From an uncultured Lachnospiraceae bacterium (GTDB taxonomy: Bacteria > Bacillota > Clostridia > Lachnospirales > Lachnospiraceae): a stretch of 64,000 bases of DNA. Location: NCBI GenBank assembly GCA_900539175.1, contig UQAW01000016.1:1-64000 (forward strand), read 5' to 3'. Shown piece after piece: positions 36,061-44,300 of this stretch. How positions within the stretch are numbered: position 1 is the stretch's first letter; every line of letters begins with the position of its first letter. The notes beneath the pieces are model-generated. The model was not told the origin of the DNA and ran no database searches. It saw nothing but the letters and a program-made list of their open reading frames with translations. The translations under genes were made by a program, and so were the position numbers.

Positions 36061-36089
36061 ATTATATACTGTTGTATAACTATTAGCAA
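36061..36089 (-). promoter_or_regulatory. Toxin-antitoxin promoter and operator
   Basis: On the minus strand TTGCTA (36089-36084), a 17-bp spacer and TATAAT (36066-36061). The spacer overlaps the palindrome TATAC-tgtt-GTATA (36065-36078), a likely autoregulatory operator for the antitoxin. Confidence 0.65.
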
Positions 36090-36232
36090 TACGAAAGTAA
36101 AAAATGTTAGCTATTATGGAATGATTCAAGCAGAAAATTTGATTTGATTATTCCAAAATGCCAGATGATATGATATAATGTTAGCTTGTATCAAACTCTT
36201 TTTGTTGGAAACAGCAGAAAGGAGTTTGATTT

Positions 36233-36310
36233 ATGGGTAAAGAGTTAAAATGTAAAGAACTCGGCGTAGGTATTTGCCAGAGAAAGTTTAATAGGAACCA
36301 GATTGATTGA
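36233..36310 (+). pseudogene. Integrase N-terminal remnant
   Basis: A 25-codon reading frame, MGKELKCKELGVGICQRK then FNRNQID and stop, with AAAGGAG before its ATG. The start resembles N-termini of clostridial phage/conjugative-element integrases (MGKDLKGKELG.GISQRKDG). The frame is cut off right after this segment. A matching integrase C-terminus is found at 36796-36879. Confidence 0.6.
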
Positions 36311-36389
36311 AGATAAGCATGAGGCTGATGAAATCATTAATACGGTTTTAAATTTAATAGAATCTTCATATGCAAATATACATAAGTGA
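36285..36389 (+). pseudogene. C-terminal remnant of an unidentified gene
   Basis: An open frame without a start codon, reading SLIGTRLIEDKHEADEII then NTVLNLIESSYANIHK and stop, joined to the integrase remnant. It ends 20 bp before the next small gene and probably is the tail of its former upstream partner. Identity unknown. Confidence 0.4.
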
Positions 36390-36409
36390 TGATGGAAAGG
36401 AGGTTCGTT

Positions 36410-36721
36410 ATGAAGGGTAATTTTGAGATTTTAAAACTAAATAATGAGCCATATGATTTCCTTATTATTGCGACATCTTATGAAAATCCGCTAAGTTCTA
36501 TTAAGGAAATAGGAGAAGAAATACAGGTACAGAAAGCAAATTTACTTTTTGATTTGACATTGATAAATGGGACAAATAAAAACAGATATATCAAGTGCGA
36601 ATATGACGCTGACACAAATCAATTGCCGATATGTTCAATAGTGGAAGGCATAGACGATGATATAAAGAAAGTCAGTCAAAGTTATTTTTCTGAGAATGAA
36701 GAAGTAGTTAAAAAAGTGTAA
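36410..36721 (+). CDS. Small hypothetical protein in the mobile-element scar
   Basis: A 103-residue acidic protein beginning MKGNFEILKLNNEPYDFLI, with a perfect GGAAAGGAGG ribosome site. I recognise no domain. It looks like a small alpha/beta protein: a hydrophobic strand (YDFLIIATSYE), a helix (IKEIGEEIQ) and another strand (ANLLFDLTLIN). The C-terminus is charged. It lies between integrase remnants, so it is probably cargo of a lost element. Confidence 0.55.
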   Translation: MKGNFEILKLNNEPYDFLIIATSYENPLSSIKEIGEEIQVQKANLLFDLTLINGTNKNRYIKCEYDADTNQLPICSIVEGIDDDIKKVSQSYFSENEEVVKKV

Positions 36722-36795
36722 TTTCAAATTCATTAAAGTATTTGTTGAAATCGGGTATGGTTTAATAGTGAAGGTGTGGGAAAAGTCTGATATTT

Positions 36796-36879
36796 TCAGA
36801 GAATCTGTATGTTCACACGACAGAAGATGAAAAACATAAAGAAATCGAAAAAATTGCGGCGTCTCTCAAGGTAGTTTAG
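36796..36879 (+). pseudogene. Integrase C-terminal remnant
   Basis: An open frame SENLYVHTTEDEKHKEIEKI then AASLKVV and stop. It fits the end of a tyrosine integrase: the YVH following the nucleophile region and a charged C-terminal helix. It is immediately followed by two direct copies of AATTGGTACGTA. The middle of the gene is gone. The 36722-36970 gap holds this remnant, the direct repeats and the ychF ribosome site. Confidence 0.55.
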
Positions 36880-36883
36880 AAAA

Positions 36884-36907
36884 ATTGGTACGTAAATTGG
36901 TACGTAA
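36884..36907 (+). repeat. Tandem 12-bp direct repeat beside the integrase remnant
   Basis: AATTGGTACGTA occurs twice in a row, 5 bp after the remnant's stop codon. It could be a vestige of an attachment site. Confidence 0.45.
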
Positions 36908-36970
36908 CCAAAACCTTGAAAGGCGAAAACCCTATAAAATATAAGAAAAACCAAAGGAGATTAAGATAAA

Positions 36971-38068
36971 ATGAAATTAGGAATCGTAGGTTTACCAAAT
37001 GTGGGAAAAAGTACCTTATTTAATTCATTGACGAAGGCGGGGGCTGAGTCTGCCAATTATCCGTTTTGTACCATTGATCCGAATGTTGGAATTGTCCCGG
37101 TACCGGATCAGAGGATTAAATTACTGGGAGACTTTTACAGTTCTAAAAAGGTAACACCGGCAGTTGTGGAATTTGTAGATATTGCAGGTCTTGTAAAGGG
37201 AGCCTCCAAGGGAGAAGGGTTGGGCAATCAGTTCCTGGCTAATATCCGGGAAGTGGATGCTATCGTACATGTGGTTCGTTGTTTTGAAGATGCCAATGTG
37301 GTTCATGTTGACGGCAGCATTGATCCTCTTCGTGATATTGAGACGATTGATTTGGAGTTGATTTTCTCAGATCTTGAGATTCTGGAGAGAAGAATTGCCA
37401 AGACGACCAAAACAGCACGTATGGATAAGACAGCGGCAAGGGAATTGGAGTTGTTGAATCGTCTGAAAGTACATCTGGAAGATGGCAAGGATGCTATTTT
37501 ATTTGAGACGGAGAATGAGGATGAAGAAGCCTGGATGTCAGAATATAATCTGTTGACAAATAAACCTGTGATTTATGCGGCAAATGTCAGTGAGGATGAT
37601 CTGGCGGACGACGGTGCATCCAATGAATATGTGCAGAAGGTACGTACATATGCTGCGGAACATCAAAGTGAGGTGTTTGTAATCTGTGCTGAAATTGAGG
37701 CAGAGATTTCCGAACTGGATGATGACGAGAAGCAGGAATTTCTGGAGGATCTGGGTCTGACGGAATCCGGCTTGGATAAATTAATTGAAGCAAGTTACCG
37801 GACGCTGGGACTTATGAGTTTTTTGACTGCGGGAGAAGATGAAACCCGTGCATGGACAATCAAAATGGGGACCAGGGCACCTCAGGCAGCCGGAAAGATC
37901 CACACAGATTTTGAGAGAGGATTTATCAAAGCGGAGGTAGTCAATTATCAGGACTTGTTAGACTGCGGTTCCTACAGCGGAGCGAGAGAGAAAGGGCTTG
38001 TTCGGATGGAGGGCAAAGATTACATTGTAAAAGACGGTGATGTGATTCTTTTCCGATTTAATGTATAA
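36971..38068 (+). CDS. ychF: Redox-regulated ATPase YchF (Obg-like)
   Basis: A 365-residue Obg-family P-loop protein that prefers ATP. It has G1 GLPNVGKST at residues 6-14, DIAGLVKGASKGEGLGNQF, a coiled-coil insertion near residues 135-200 and a C-terminal TGS domain (about 280-365). The G4 motif is NVSE, as expected for YchF rather than NKxD. The start follows AAAGGAGA. Confidence 0.95.
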   Translation: MKLGIVGLPNVGKSTLFNSLTKAGAESANYPFCTIDPNVGIVPVPDQRIKLLGDFYSSKKVTPAVVEFVDIAGLVKGASKGEGLGNQFLANIREVDAIVHVVRCFEDANVVHVDGSIDPLRDIETIDLELIFSDLEILERRIAKTTKTARMDKTAARELELLNRLKVHLEDGKDAILFETENEDEEAWMSEYNLLTNKPVIYAANVSEDDLADDGASNEYVQKVRTYAAEHQSEVFVICAEIEAEISELDDDEKQEFLEDLGLTESGLDKLIEASYRTLGLMSFLTAGEDETRAWTIKMGTRAPQAAGKIHTDFERGFIKAEVVNYQDLLDCGSYSGAREKGLVRMEGKDYIVKDGDVILFRFNV

Positions 38069-38092
38069 ACGCTGTTCTTTTTGTTAAGTGAT

Positions 38093-38164
38093 AAAAGCAT
38101 TGTTTTTGTAAAGGAAATTTGGAGTTCGTGGCCAGATTTTCTTTGCAGGAGCAATGCTTTTTTT
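38093..38164 (+). terminator. Terminator after ychF
   Basis: AAAAGCATTG pairs with CAATGCTTTT across a ~50-nt loop, followed by TTTTT. The long loop is unusual for a simple terminator, so a small structured RNA is an alternative. Confidence 0.45.
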
Positions 38165-38204
38165 GTTATTCCGGTTTTGAAGTTGTGAAATCTTGAAAAA
38201 TGCC

Positions 38205-38233
38205 TTGCTTTTTTTATAGATTTGGGATAGAAT
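38205..38233 (+). promoter_or_regulatory. Promoter of the mraZ-led division cluster
   Basis: TTGCTT (38205-38210), a 17-bp spacer and TAGAAT (38228-38233). Transcription would start at about 38240, at the edge of the decamer repeats. Confidence 0.6.
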
Positions 38234-38240
38234 AGACCCA

Positions 38241-38290
38241 TAAGTGGTACAAAGTGGTGAAAAGTGGTGCGAAATGGAGGGAATGTGGCA
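38241..38290 (+). promoter_or_regulatory. MraZ operator: five 10-bp direct repeats
   Basis: Five consecutive decamers: TAAGTGGTAC, AAAGTGGTGA, AAAGTGGTGC, GAAATGGAGG, GAATGTGGCA. The first three are near-identical and match the MraZ box pattern known from other bacteria (AAAGTG plus filler, one per helical turn). They start at the predicted transcription start, so MraZ bound here should repress its own cluster. Confidence 0.75.
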
Positions 38291-38360
38291 GTGATCTCCA
38301 GGACGTACTATAAAGTGGAAGAGGGGAGACTTCCGCTTTAGCAAAAGAGGGAAATTGCTT

Positions 38361-38792
38361 ATGTTCATGGGAGAGTATAGTCATACAATTGACCCGAAGG
38401 GGAGACTGATCATACCATCGAAGTTTCGTGAGCAGCTTGGGGACGAGTTTGTGTTGACGAAAGGCTTGGATGGTTGTCTTTCTATCTATCCGATGAACGA
38501 ATGGGAAAAATTCGAAGAGCAATTAAGAAGCTTACCACTTACGAACAAAAATGCCAGAACCTTTTCACGTTTCTTTGTTGCCGGAGCAACATCCTGTGAA
38601 TTGGACAAGCAGGGGAGAATTCTCGTACCGGGAACACTGCGGGAATTTGCTGGTCTGGAAAAGGATGTCGTATTGACCGGTAACATTAACAGAATAGAAA
38701 TCTGGAGTAAACAGAAGTGGAGCGAGAACAGCAATTACGATGATATGGATGCTATAGCAGAAGGTCTGCAGGATCTGGGAATTACCATCTAA
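38361..38792 (+). CDS. mraZ: Transcriptional regulator MraZ
   Basis: A 143-residue protein with two SpoVT/AbrB-like DNA-binding repeats, each with the DxxGR signature: HTIDPKGRLIIPSKFRE near residue 8 and CELDKQGRILVPGTLRE near 80. It assembles into a ring that binds the repeats upstream of its own gene and tunes division-cluster expression. ATG 38361 has AGAGGGAAA before it; the TTG at 38355 is less likely. The first gene of the dcw cluster. Confidence 0.95.
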   Translation: MFMGEYSHTIDPKGRLIIPSKFREQLGDEFVLTKGLDGCLSIYPMNEWEKFEEQLRSLPLTNKNARTFSRFFVAGATSCELDKQGRILVPGTLREFAGLEKDVVLTGNINRIEIWSKQKWSENSNYDDMDAIAEGLQDLGITI

Positions 38793-38826
38793 AATGTGAC
38801 GCTTCGCGCACAGGAGATGGATCGTG

Positions 38827-39765
38827 ATGGAGTTTAAACACAAATCTGTATTACTGGAAGAAACGATTGAGAATCTGAATATCAAACCGGATGGGATTTA
38901 CGTAGACGGCACTGTGGGAGGCGGCGGACACGCCCTGGAGGTTTGCAGAAGATTGTCGGACAAAGGAAGATTTATCGGATTTGATCAGGATGCGGATGCC
39001 ATACAGGCTGCTGGGGAGCGGCTTGCAGGTTATGCGGATCAGGTCACGATAATTCGAAGTAACTATTGCCGCATGGCAGAAGAACTGAAAAAAAGAGGAA
39101 TATCATCTGTGGATGGTATTTTACTGGATCTGGGGGTTTCCTCCTACCAGTTGGATAATGCCGAGAGAGGATTTACGTATCGGGAAGATGCGCCGCTGGA
39201 CATGCGTATGGACCAAAGGCAGGAGCGTACTGCGGCTGATATTGTGAATGGATATTCGGAGAAAGAGCTGTATCGGATCATCCGTGATTATGGCGAAGAA
39301 CAATTTGCAAAGAACATTGCAAAGCACATCTGTCTGGCCAGGCAGGAAGCACCGATTAAGACAACCGGGGAACTGATTGAGATTATTAAACGTGCAATAC
39401 CTGCTAAAATTCGTGCAGTCGGAGGACATCCGGCGAAGAAGACGTTTCAGGCAATTCGGATTGAATTAAATCGGGAATTGGATGTGTTACGGGATTCTCT
39501 GGACGGAATGGCAGAATTGTTGAACGAGGAAGGCAGGTTGTGTGTAATTACCTTTCATTCTTTGGAGGACAGAATTGTGAAAACGATTTTTCGGAGAAAT
39601 GAAAACCCATGTACTTGTCCGCCGGATTTTCCGGTTTGTGTGTGTGGGAAAAAGTCAAAAGGAATTGTAATTACACGAAAACCCATTGTACCATCAAGAG
39701 AAGAAATAGAGGCAAATAAACGGTCAAAAAGTTCAAAACTACGGGTTTTTGAACGAAGAATGTGA
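38827..39765 (+). CDS. rsmH: 16S rRNA (cytosine-1402-N4)-methyltransferase
   Basis: A 312-residue methyltransferase (MraW). It has HKSVLLEET at the N-terminus, the AdoMet loop YVDGTVGGGGHA and LDLGVSSYQLD; the C-terminus ends with the family's SKSSKLRVFERR. It methylates N4 of C1402 in 16S rRNA. The gene follows mraZ in the conserved order. ATG 38827 follows AGGAG. Confidence 0.95.
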   Translation: MEFKHKSVLLEETIENLNIKPDGIYVDGTVGGGGHALEVCRRLSDKGRFIGFDQDADAIQAAGERLAGYADQVTIIRSNYCRMAEELKKRGISSVDGILLDLGVSSYQLDNAERGFTYREDAPLDMRMDQRQERTAADIVNGYSEKELYRIIRDYGEEQFAKNIAKHICLARQEAPIKTTGELIEIIKRAIPAKIRAVGGHPAKKTFQAIRIELNRELDVLRDSLDGMAELLNEEGRLCVITFHSLEDRIVKTIFRRNENPCTCPPDFPVCVCGKKSKGIVITRKPIVPSREEIEANKRSKSSKLRVFERRM

Positions 39766-39791
39766 TTGCCGGCAGCAGGAGTTGAGAAGAT

Positions 39792-40292
39792 ATGGCAAAG
39801 AAAGCAATTAGAAGGGTAAATTCAAGAGCGGATCGTTATTTAGAAGATACTTATGAGGATGGAAGTGCGGTACGGAAACTTTCGGAACTTCCCAGAGAAG
39901 AGGAAAGTGTGGAACTTCCACAACGAAAAGTCAGCAGACAGACGCACAGGAATCGCCAGCGTGCAACGCAGATGAGCAGAGGATATGTGTTCTTTCTGGC
40001 GGCTGTATGTGTCGCAACCGTACTTGTATGTGTGAATTTTCTGCAGTTAAAAGTGCAGTTGACCACACAGAACGAGGCGATCGTGGCGGCAGAAAGCAAA
40101 CTCAGCAAATTAAAAGCAGACAATGATGCTTATTATAATACAGTGATGGCATCCGTCAGCATGGATACTGTCAAAGAAGCAGCACTGAACCGTCTGGGAC
40201 TGAAGTATCCGGATGAATCTCAGGTTCGGTACTATGATACGAAAGGAAACAGTTACGTACGGCAGTACGCGGAAGTTCCGGATGTAAAATAA
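39792..40292 (+). CDS. ftsL: Cell division protein FtsL-like
   Basis: A 166-residue bitopic membrane protein. The cytoplasmic N-terminus is long and basic (about 68 residues), followed by one transmembrane segment (YVFFLAAVCVATVLVCVNFL, about 70-89) and a short extracellular coiled coil. It is assigned as FtsL by topology and position between rsmH and the penicillin-binding protein. It forms the FtsQLB-type divisome complex. Sequence conservation in the family is weak. Confidence 0.8.
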   Translation: MAKKAIRRVNSRADRYLEDTYEDGSAVRKLSELPREEESVELPQRKVSRQTHRNRQRATQMSRGYVFFLAAVCVATVLVCVNFLQLKVQLTTQNEAIVAAESKLSKLKADNDAYYNTVMASVSMDTVKEAALNRLGLKYPDESQVRYYDTKGNSYVRQYAEVPDVK

Positions 40293-40305
40293 GAAAGGAC
40301 GCAAA

Positions 40306-42402
40306 TTGAGCAGAAGAAGAACAGGCAGGCGTCGTCAGAATACGATTACAAAAAGGAAAATAAACGGCAAGATAAGTAAAAAGCTGGTAGGACTATTTAT
40401 CATAGTCGTGCTGGCTTTAGTAGGTTTAGCCCTCAGGATTACTTATATCAATGCCACTGACGGCGAGCAATATAAACGGCAGGTGCTTAGTCAGACACAG
40501 CAGCAGTACGACAGCCGGGTGATTCCTTTTAAGAGGGGAGATATCCTGGATAGAAATGGAAATATTCTTGCTACCAGTGAGAAGGTTTACAATGTGATTC
40601 TGGACTGCAAGGTGGTAAATGATAAGAAAAAAATCAAAGGTGAAGAAAAGCAGCTTTATCTGGAACCGACAGTTGATGCTCTGGTGGAGATACTTGGGCT
40701 TGATGAAACGGATATCCGGGCACGTCTGGAAGGAGAAGAAACAAAAGACAGCCAGTATCAGATTCTGAAAAAGCAGTTGTCGATTACCGACAAGAAAAAA
40801 TTTGAAGAATACCTGGATGTGGAGAGCAAAGAAAATGAGGGTCTGAGTAAGGAGGAACGAACCAAAAGACAACGGGTGAAGGGTGTCTGGTTTGAGGAGG
40901 ATTATCTCAGAATTTATCCGATGAATTCACTGGCTTGTGATCTGATTGGTTTTACTTATACCGGAAACACCGCGGACTGGGGGATTGAGGGCTATTATTC
41001 CAGCGTTCTGAACGGAGTGAACGGGCGGCAGTTCGGATATTTTAACTCAGATGCCGATGTGGAACAGACGATTATAGATCCGGTGGATGGTAAGAATGTG
41101 ATTTCAACAATCGATACGAATATTCAGCAGATTATCCGTAATGCGATCGAAACCTATCAGGCCGAGATGAGTAATGGTCCAAACGGTACCAGATCAGCGA
41201 AGACAGTGGCTGTTATTGCAATGAATCCTAACAATGGTGAGATTTTGGGTATGGACTCTTCCGACTGGTACGATCTGAATAATCCAAGAGATCTGACGCT
41301 GTTTTATACTCAGGAAGAAATTGATGCTATGGACAATCAGGCTCAGCTTAACGCATTATTTGAGATCTGGAGAAATTACTGTATTTCCGATTCCTTTGAG
41401 CCTGGTTCCACATTTAAACCAGTCACAGTGGCTTCAGCTCTGGAGTGCGGTGCAGTTACGGAAGGTGATACGTATTATTGCAGAGGTTCAAAAAACGTGG
41501 CGGACCGCCAGATCAAATGTGCTGTTTATCCGGATGCCCATGGTGAAGAGACGCTTAGCGACAGTCTGAAACATTCGTGTAATGTGGCTATGATGGATAT
41601 TGTATCCGAGATGGGTCCGGAGGAGTTTCATCGTTATCAGGGTCTTTTTAATTTCGGAAGTTATACGGGAATTGACCTTCCAGGTGAGAGTACAGGCGTT
41701 ATTCACAGCCTGGACAGGCTCGGCACTACGGAACTTGCAACCACATCATTTGGACAGGGCTTTAACTGCACGATGATTCAGGAAATCGCAGCATTTTCTG
41801 CAGTGATTAACGGCGGTATTTACTATAAGCCTCATGTTGCCAATGCGATTACTGACAGCAGCGGCGCTCTTGTGGAACGTATCGAACCGGTAGAAGTGCG
41901 TCAGGTAATTTCCAGGGAAGTCAGCAATGAAGTTCGTGAATATTTGGGAACGGTTATGGAGTCTGACGGAACCGGTGCCCGTGCGAACGTAGCTGGTTAC
42001 AGTATGGGCGGAAAAACAGGTACGGCACAGAAATACCCACGGGGCAATGGGAAGTATCTGGTATCTTTTATTGGATTTGCTCCGCTTGAGAATCCGCAGG
42101 TAGTTGTTTATGTCATTGTGGATGAACCAAATGCGGAGGATCAGGCATCCAGTAGTTATGCTCAGGGAATCTATAAAAATATCATGTCAGAGTTGATGCC
42201 GTACATGAATATTTTCCCAACAGATCCGTCGGCTGTAGAGCAGGTACCTGGGAATTCTGTACAGGACGGAATTGCGGATGAGAATGTTCCGAATCCTCCG
42301 GAGGATGAATCCCAGGAGAGAGGGGATGCAGTTGAGGGGAAAGCGAATGATCTCCTGAGCGATGGCATTTCCAATTCTGACGCATCAATTACAAACGAAT
42401 AG
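40306..42402 (+). CDS. Class B penicillin-binding protein (FtsI/PBP2-like)
   Basis: A 698-residue D,D-transpeptidase making septal peptidoglycan crosslinks. It has an N-terminal TM (about residues 25-46), a dimerisation domain with RGDILDRNGNILA, then a transpeptidase domain with SxxK as STFK (Ser368, Lys371), SxN as SCN (Ser424) and KTG (Lys570). The C-terminal ~50 residues are low-complexity and acidic; there is no PASTA domain. The start is TTG after AGAAAGGAC. It is one of two tandem class B PBPs, so one may be vegetative (FtsI) and the other sporulation-specific (SpoVD-like). Confidence 0.9.
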   Translation: MSRRRTGRRRQNTITKRKINGKISKKLVGLFIIVVLALVGLALRITYINATDGEQYKRQVLSQTQQQYDSRVIPFKRGDILDRNGNILATSEKVYNVILDCKVVNDKKKIKGEEKQLYLEPTVDALVEILGLDETDIRARLEGEETKDSQYQILKKQLSITDKKKFEEYLDVESKENEGLSKEERTKRQRVKGVWFEEDYLRIYPMNSLACDLIGFTYTGNTADWGIEGYYSSVLNGVNGRQFGYFNSDADVEQTIIDPVDGKNVISTIDTNIQQIIRNAIETYQAEMSNGPNGTRSAKTVAVIAMNPNNGEILGMDSSDWYDLNNPRDLTLFYTQEEIDAMDNQAQLNALFEIWRNYCISDSFEPGSTFKPVTVASALECGAVTEGDTYYCRGSKNVADRQIKCAVYPDAHGEETLSDSLKHSCNVAMMDIVSEMGPEEFHRYQGLFNFGSYTGIDLPGESTGVIHSLDRLGTTELATTSFGQGFNCTMIQEIAAFSAVINGGIYYKPHVANAITDSSGALVERIEPVEVRQVISREVSNEVREYLGTVMESDGTGARANVAGYSMGGKTGTAQKYPRGNGKYLVSFIGFAPLENPQVVVYVIVDEPNAEDQASSSYAQGIYKNIMSELMPYMNIFPTDPSAVEQVPGNSVQDGIADENVPNPPEDESQERGDAVEGKANDLLSDGISNSDASITNE

Positions 42403-42416
42403 AAGAAAAAGGAATA

Positions 42417-42492
42417 ACCCCATAGATAAGACCATATAGATTATTAATGTATTACATTTGGCTTTTGGCCGCAGGTATGGCATCTATGGGGT
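42417..42492 (+). promoter_or_regulatory. Leader hairpin sequestering the ribosome site of the second PBP gene
   Basis: ACCCCATAGAT (42417-42427) pairs perfectly with ATCTATGGGGT (42482-42492), and CCATA/TATGG extends the stem inside. The right arm contains the only purine-rich candidate ribosome site (GGGGTG) 5 bp before the ATG at 42499, and TTTTT follows. It could act as a terminator, an attenuator or a translation block. Confidence 0.6.
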
Positions 42493-42498
42493 GTTTTT

Positions 42499-44226
42499 AT
42501 GCGAAAAAATAAAACATATAATAAAAAAAAGGTGGTAGTGATTTTCTTTTTCTGTGCAGTTCTTCTGTTGGGACTGGTTGGACGTCTGGTTTATCTGATG
42601 GTTTTCCGATCGGATTACTATTCAGAAAAAGCAGATGATCTTCATGAACGGGAGAGGGACATCAAAGCTGCGAGAGGAAAGATTCTGGATACCAATGGAC
42701 TCGTACTGGCAGCAAATAAAACAGTCTGCACCATATCAGTGATTCACAGTCAGATTCAGGACTCTGAGGCGGTGATCCGTATGTTGGTTCAGGAGCTTGG
42801 AATTACGGAAGAGGAAGCCAGGAAGAGAGTGGAAAAAAGATCCTCCATAGAAAGAGTAAAGACAAACGTGGAAAAGGAAATCGGAGACAGGATACGTGCT
42901 TATGGATACAGCGGTGTAAAGGTGGATGAAGATTTTAAGCGTTATTATCCATATGAGACACTGGCATCCCACGTGCTTGGATTTACAGGCTCTGACAATC
43001 AGGGAATTATCGGGCTTGAGGTGAAATATGATGAGGTGCTGGAAGGGATTAACGGAAAGATACTTACGACCACAGACGCAAGAGGAATCGAGCTGGATGT
43101 GATTGGAGAGAGCAGGGTGGAACCGGTGGCCGGCTATAATCTCAAAATCAGTCTGGACAGCAATATACAGCTTTACTGCGAGCAGGCAGCAAAAAAAGTA
43201 ATGGAAGAGAAACAGGCTGACGGAGTGTCGATTCTGCTTATGAATCCACAGAATGGAGAAATCTATGCCTGTGTGAATGTACCGGAATTTAATCTGAATG
43301 ATCCGTTTACCTTGAATTATGAAGTGGATACCTCTGGTATGACGGAGGAGGAAAAACAGAATCTGTGTAACCGGATGTGGAGAAATGCCTGTATCAACGA
43401 TACTTATGAACCTGGTTCCACATTTAAGATTTTTACGATGTCTGCAGGATTGGAGGAAGGGGTTGTGAAACCGTCAGATTCGTTCTCGTGCCCCGGATTC
43501 CGGGTGGTGGAAGACCGCAGAATCCATTGCCATAAAAGAGCAGGGCATGGCGGGGAGACATTTGTACAGGGAGTACAGAATTCCTGCAATCCGGTATTTA
43601 TTGATGTGGGGACGCGGCTTGGCGTGGATAATTTCTTTAAGTATTTTAAACAGTTTGGCTTGATGGAGAAGACAGGAATTGATTTACCAGGCGAGGCAGG
43701 AACCATCATGCATAAGAAGGAAAACGTTGGTCCGGTGGAGCTTGCAACCATGTCGTTTGGACAGAGTTTTCAGATTACACCAATCCAGCTTGCAACCACA
43801 GTCAGTTCCCTGGTCAATGGCGGAACGCGGGTAACTCCTCATTTCGGAGTGGAAGTACGGGATGATGAAGGAAATCTTGTGGAGACACTGAAATATGAGA
43901 CGAAGGAGGGAATCATTTCAGAAGAAACTTCCAAACTGGTCTGTGAAATTCTGGAGTCGGTGGTATCGGAAGGGTCAGGAAAGAATGCTTATATCGAGGG
44001 ATATAAGATCGGAGGAAAGACAGCAACTTCTCAGACACTTCCGAGAAGTGCCAACCGTTACATTTCATCCTTTTTGGGGTTTGCCCCCACAGATTATCCG
44101 CAGGTTCTTGGAATTGTTGTGATCAATAATCCCCAGGGCATCTACTATGGGGGCACAATTGCAGCACCGGTAATGCGTGGAATTTTTGAAAATGTACTTC
44201 CGTATCTGGGGATTGAAAAAGAGTAA
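42499..44226 (+). CDS. Class B penicillin-binding protein (SpoVD/FtsI-like), KTA variant
   Basis: A 575-residue D,D-transpeptidase. It has one N-terminal TM (about residues 12-34), the dimerisation motif ARGKILDTNGLVLA, active-site SxxK as STFK (Ser307, Lys310) and SCN (Ser362). The third motif reads KTA (Lys507) where the family normally has KTG. No PASTA domain, unlike Bacillus SpoVD. The gene is separated from the first PBP by a leader with a strong hairpin over its ribosome site, which suggests its own control. Confidence 0.88.
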   Translation: MRKNKTYNKKKVVVIFFFCAVLLLGLVGRLVYLMVFRSDYYSEKADDLHERERDIKAARGKILDTNGLVLAANKTVCTISVIHSQIQDSEAVIRMLVQELGITEEEARKRVEKRSSIERVKTNVEKEIGDRIRAYGYSGVKVDEDFKRYYPYETLASHVLGFTGSDNQGIIGLEVKYDEVLEGINGKILTTTDARGIELDVIGESRVEPVAGYNLKISLDSNIQLYCEQAAKKVMEEKQADGVSILLMNPQNGEIYACVNVPEFNLNDPFTLNYEVDTSGMTEEEKQNLCNRMWRNACINDTYEPGSTFKIFTMSAGLEEGVVKPSDSFSCPGFRVVEDRRIHCHKRAGHGGETFVQGVQNSCNPVFIDVGTRLGVDNFFKYFKQFGLMEKTGIDLPGEAGTIMHKKENVGPVELATMSFGQSFQITPIQLATTVSSLVNGGTRVTPHFGVEVRDDEGNLVETLKYETKEGIISEETSKLVCEILESVVSEGSGKNAYIEGYKIGGKTATSQTLPRSANRYISSFLGFAPTDYPQVLGIVVINNPQGIYYGGTIAAPVMRGIFENVLPYLGIEKE

Positions 44227-44300
44227 AAAAAGCTTTATAATTGTGCAGGATGAGTAACTATGAAGATACTGAATAGTTACCAATGAGATTGGAGGAAAAC

